Assembly: GCF_000143415.4 (NCBI RefSeq)
Contig: NW_003314278.1
Location: 264,371-328,370, forward strand
DNA from: Selaginella moellendorffii
Lineage: Eukaryota; Streptophyta; Lycopodiopsida; Selaginellales; Selaginellaceae
Direction: 5' to 3'
Length of the DNA stretch: 64,000 nucleotides
Below are positions 62,645 to 64,000 of this stretch, one piece after another. The notes below the pieces were generated by a model, which was not told where the DNA came from, ran no database searches, and was given only the letters and a program-made list of their open reading frames with translations. A program made the position numbers and the translations under genes. How positions within the stretch are numbered: the stretch's first letter is position 1; every line of letters starts with the position of its first letter.

Positions 62645-64000
62645 TTAATTTATGGTATGTAAGAAAATCTTCATTACTTCGGCAAATCCCTCCAGGTTTT
62701 CATACGAGGAACCACCTCTAGACACTGCTCTACGAGCCTCCTCGCTCAGCTTCTTGACGTTAATCCTCAAAGGCTCACTGTCAGCTCCCATGAATCGCTC
62801 CACCACCTCCACAAACTCGTCCCTCGCTACCACCACCTCGTGAGGATCCGGCATGGTCACGCACGAGAATTTGAGACCGATCTTCCAGTCCTCCACTATC
62901 AGCTTGCAGTTTAGATTCTGCTCCGCAACGCACGGCCAGCAAAGCATGGGCACCGCGGATGCTACGCTCTCGAGGATGGAGTTCCAGCCGCAGTGACTGA
63001 GAAATCCAGCTGTGGAAGGGTGGCGGAGGATGTCCACCTGAGGAGCCCAGCTCACAACCAGTCCAAAGCTCCTCACGGCCTCCTTGAAACACTCCAGGAA
63101 CTCGGGCTCCATGCCGTTGACCGACTTGGGTCGGATGGCCCAGATAAACGGACGCTGGAGAAGCCTCAGTCCCTCGGAGAACTCCTTGAACTGATCGAAG
63201 CTGAGAGTGGCGATGCTGCCCAAGGAAATGTAGAGAACCGAGCTGGGACTTTGCTTGCCGAGCCAGGATAAACTCTCGCTGTCTTCCTCCCACAGGGCAC
63301 TGTTGCGTGGTTCGGACCCGGGGATCATGGTGAAAAGAGGACCCACTGCGATTGTTTTGGGAGAGATGTCTCGGAAAGCTTGGAATGCGACACTGCCCTC
63401 GAGTTCTTCGAACGAGTTTATCAAAACCCACGACGTTGTGGCGAAGATCTTGGCTCTAGCGCACTTGCCAGCGAATCCCGGGTCGTCGTCACTGGCAGAA
63501 AAGTCGCCCGGGAGGCTCCACATTGGTAGTGGTGACAAGCCGTCTACGTAAGTTATGCACTTCTCAATGGAACGATCTGGCGGAAGACGTTAGAGCTTCT
63601 CGAAAGAAGGAAAGGGAAAAAAAGAAAGATACCTTGGACTGGAATGTCTCCCTTCTCCAACATTTGCGGAACCGCGCACTCGAGCAAAACGCAAGAGGCA
63701 CTGGCAGTCCAGAACTTGACCTCTGGGATTCCAATCCTTCTTGTTACTTCCGTGGACCACGGGAAGAACATATCCGAGATGAAGCACGAGACCGGAGGAA
63801 CGAGATCATCGTCTCTGGCCATGTTCCTGATGAGCAAGCTCTCCACTGGAGCCTGCATCTCCATCACTGCCTCGGAGAACATCCGCCGCTTCTCCGGGAC
63901 CGCCAAGTCGACGTCGCTTGCTTGGATGCCCGGGACCGTCTCGAAGCGAATGCCGCCACCACAGCCATAGCTCTCCTTCGAAACGATGTTCTTCAAGTCC
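62645..64000 (-). CDS. Type-D UDP-glycosyltransferase, copy 2 (5' end beyond window)
   Basis: Minus strand: exon 2 63576-62645 and exon 1 from 63633 to the window edge; frame intact over everything visible (about 435 residues). SCFISDMFFPW, linker DDDPGFAGKCARAK and a full PSPG box (WAPQVDILRH ... CVAEQ) are present. It differs from copy 1 at scattered positions (KSVNGMEPE for KSVTGMEPE; SEPLRINVK for SEHLRINVK). This may be the surviving functional type-D gene, if its N-terminus beyond base 64000 is intact. Confidence 0.9.

Larger units (their letters stand above)
61028..64000. repeat. Second copy of the A-tail/type-C/type-D block
   Basis: 61028-64000 repeats 50231 to about 53195 with only scattered base changes (type-C start 50370 corresponds to 61167; type-D stop 51841 to 62645). 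Going left, 58580-61027 corresponds to the A-B-A part of the first copy but with deletions. The window ends before the site at which copy 1 carries the Copia element. Confidence 0.93.

Noticed and set aside
21388-64000. A plant biosynthetic gene cluster (UGTs plus XDH making one product)
   Set aside because: No scaffold-forming enzyme (terpene synthase, P450, PKS) is present; UGT tandem arrays arise by simple duplication and XDH is a housekeeping enzyme.

Overview
This is plant nuclear DNA, most likely from a lycophyte close to Selaginella moellendorffii. Introns are very short (mostly about 50-65 bp) and genes are densely packed. The gene set is plant-specific: U-box/ARM ligase, FLYING SAUCER-type RING ligase, LURP-one-related protein and family-1 glycosyltransferases. 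A chloroplast flavodiiron protein is present, a gene kept in mosses, lycophytes and gymnosperms but lost in flowering plants. The species is inferred; no search was run.

Left part (1-25.8 kb), ordinary single-copy genes: a PPR-like tail (edge), pantothenate synthetase (+), a U-box/ARM ubiquitin ligase (-), a transmembrane RING ligase of the FLY family (-), an organellar OB-fold tRNA-binding protein (+), flavodiiron protein A (+), a Lifeguard/BI-1-type membrane protein (+), a class-3 lipase (+), the ESCRT-III subunit CHMP1 (-), an intronless kinase-ankyrin protein (-), a UDP-glycosyltransferase (UGT, -), the tiny elongation factor ELOF1 (-) head-to-head with the Fe-S assembly ATPase INDH (+), and a LURP-one-related gene (+).

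Middle (25.8-35.9 kb): a decayed partial duplicate of the ELOF1-INDH block split by an unidentified insertion, then a UGT and a complete 14-exon xanthine dehydrogenase.

Right part (36-64 kb): a rapidly evolving UGT cluster. One UGT (35989) is followed by five tandem units of about 2.77 kb. Four of these hold an apparently expressible UGT (type A) followed by a chimeric dead UGT (type B); the fifth type-A gene is followed instead by a type-C UGT. A convergent inverted type-A relative (type D) lies opposite C. The end of this array (A-B-A-C-D) is present again at 58.6-64 kb, with further deletions. In the first copy, D is broken by a 4.6 kb Copia retrotransposon with a 5-bp target duplication and LTRs that read as identical. 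Its single long gag-pol frame is open but lacks the catalytic YxDD box of reverse transcriptase.

The housekeeping genes serve unrelated pathways. The right-hand cluster looks like a birth-and-death array of small-molecule glycosyltransferases; neither substrates nor co-regulation can be read from the sequence. The points most worth checking are the two near-identical A units that share a Trp-to-Arg change in the sugar-donor box, the RT-defective but very young Copia copy, the inverted telo-box promoter between ELOF1 and INDH, and the W-box cluster before the LURP-one gene.
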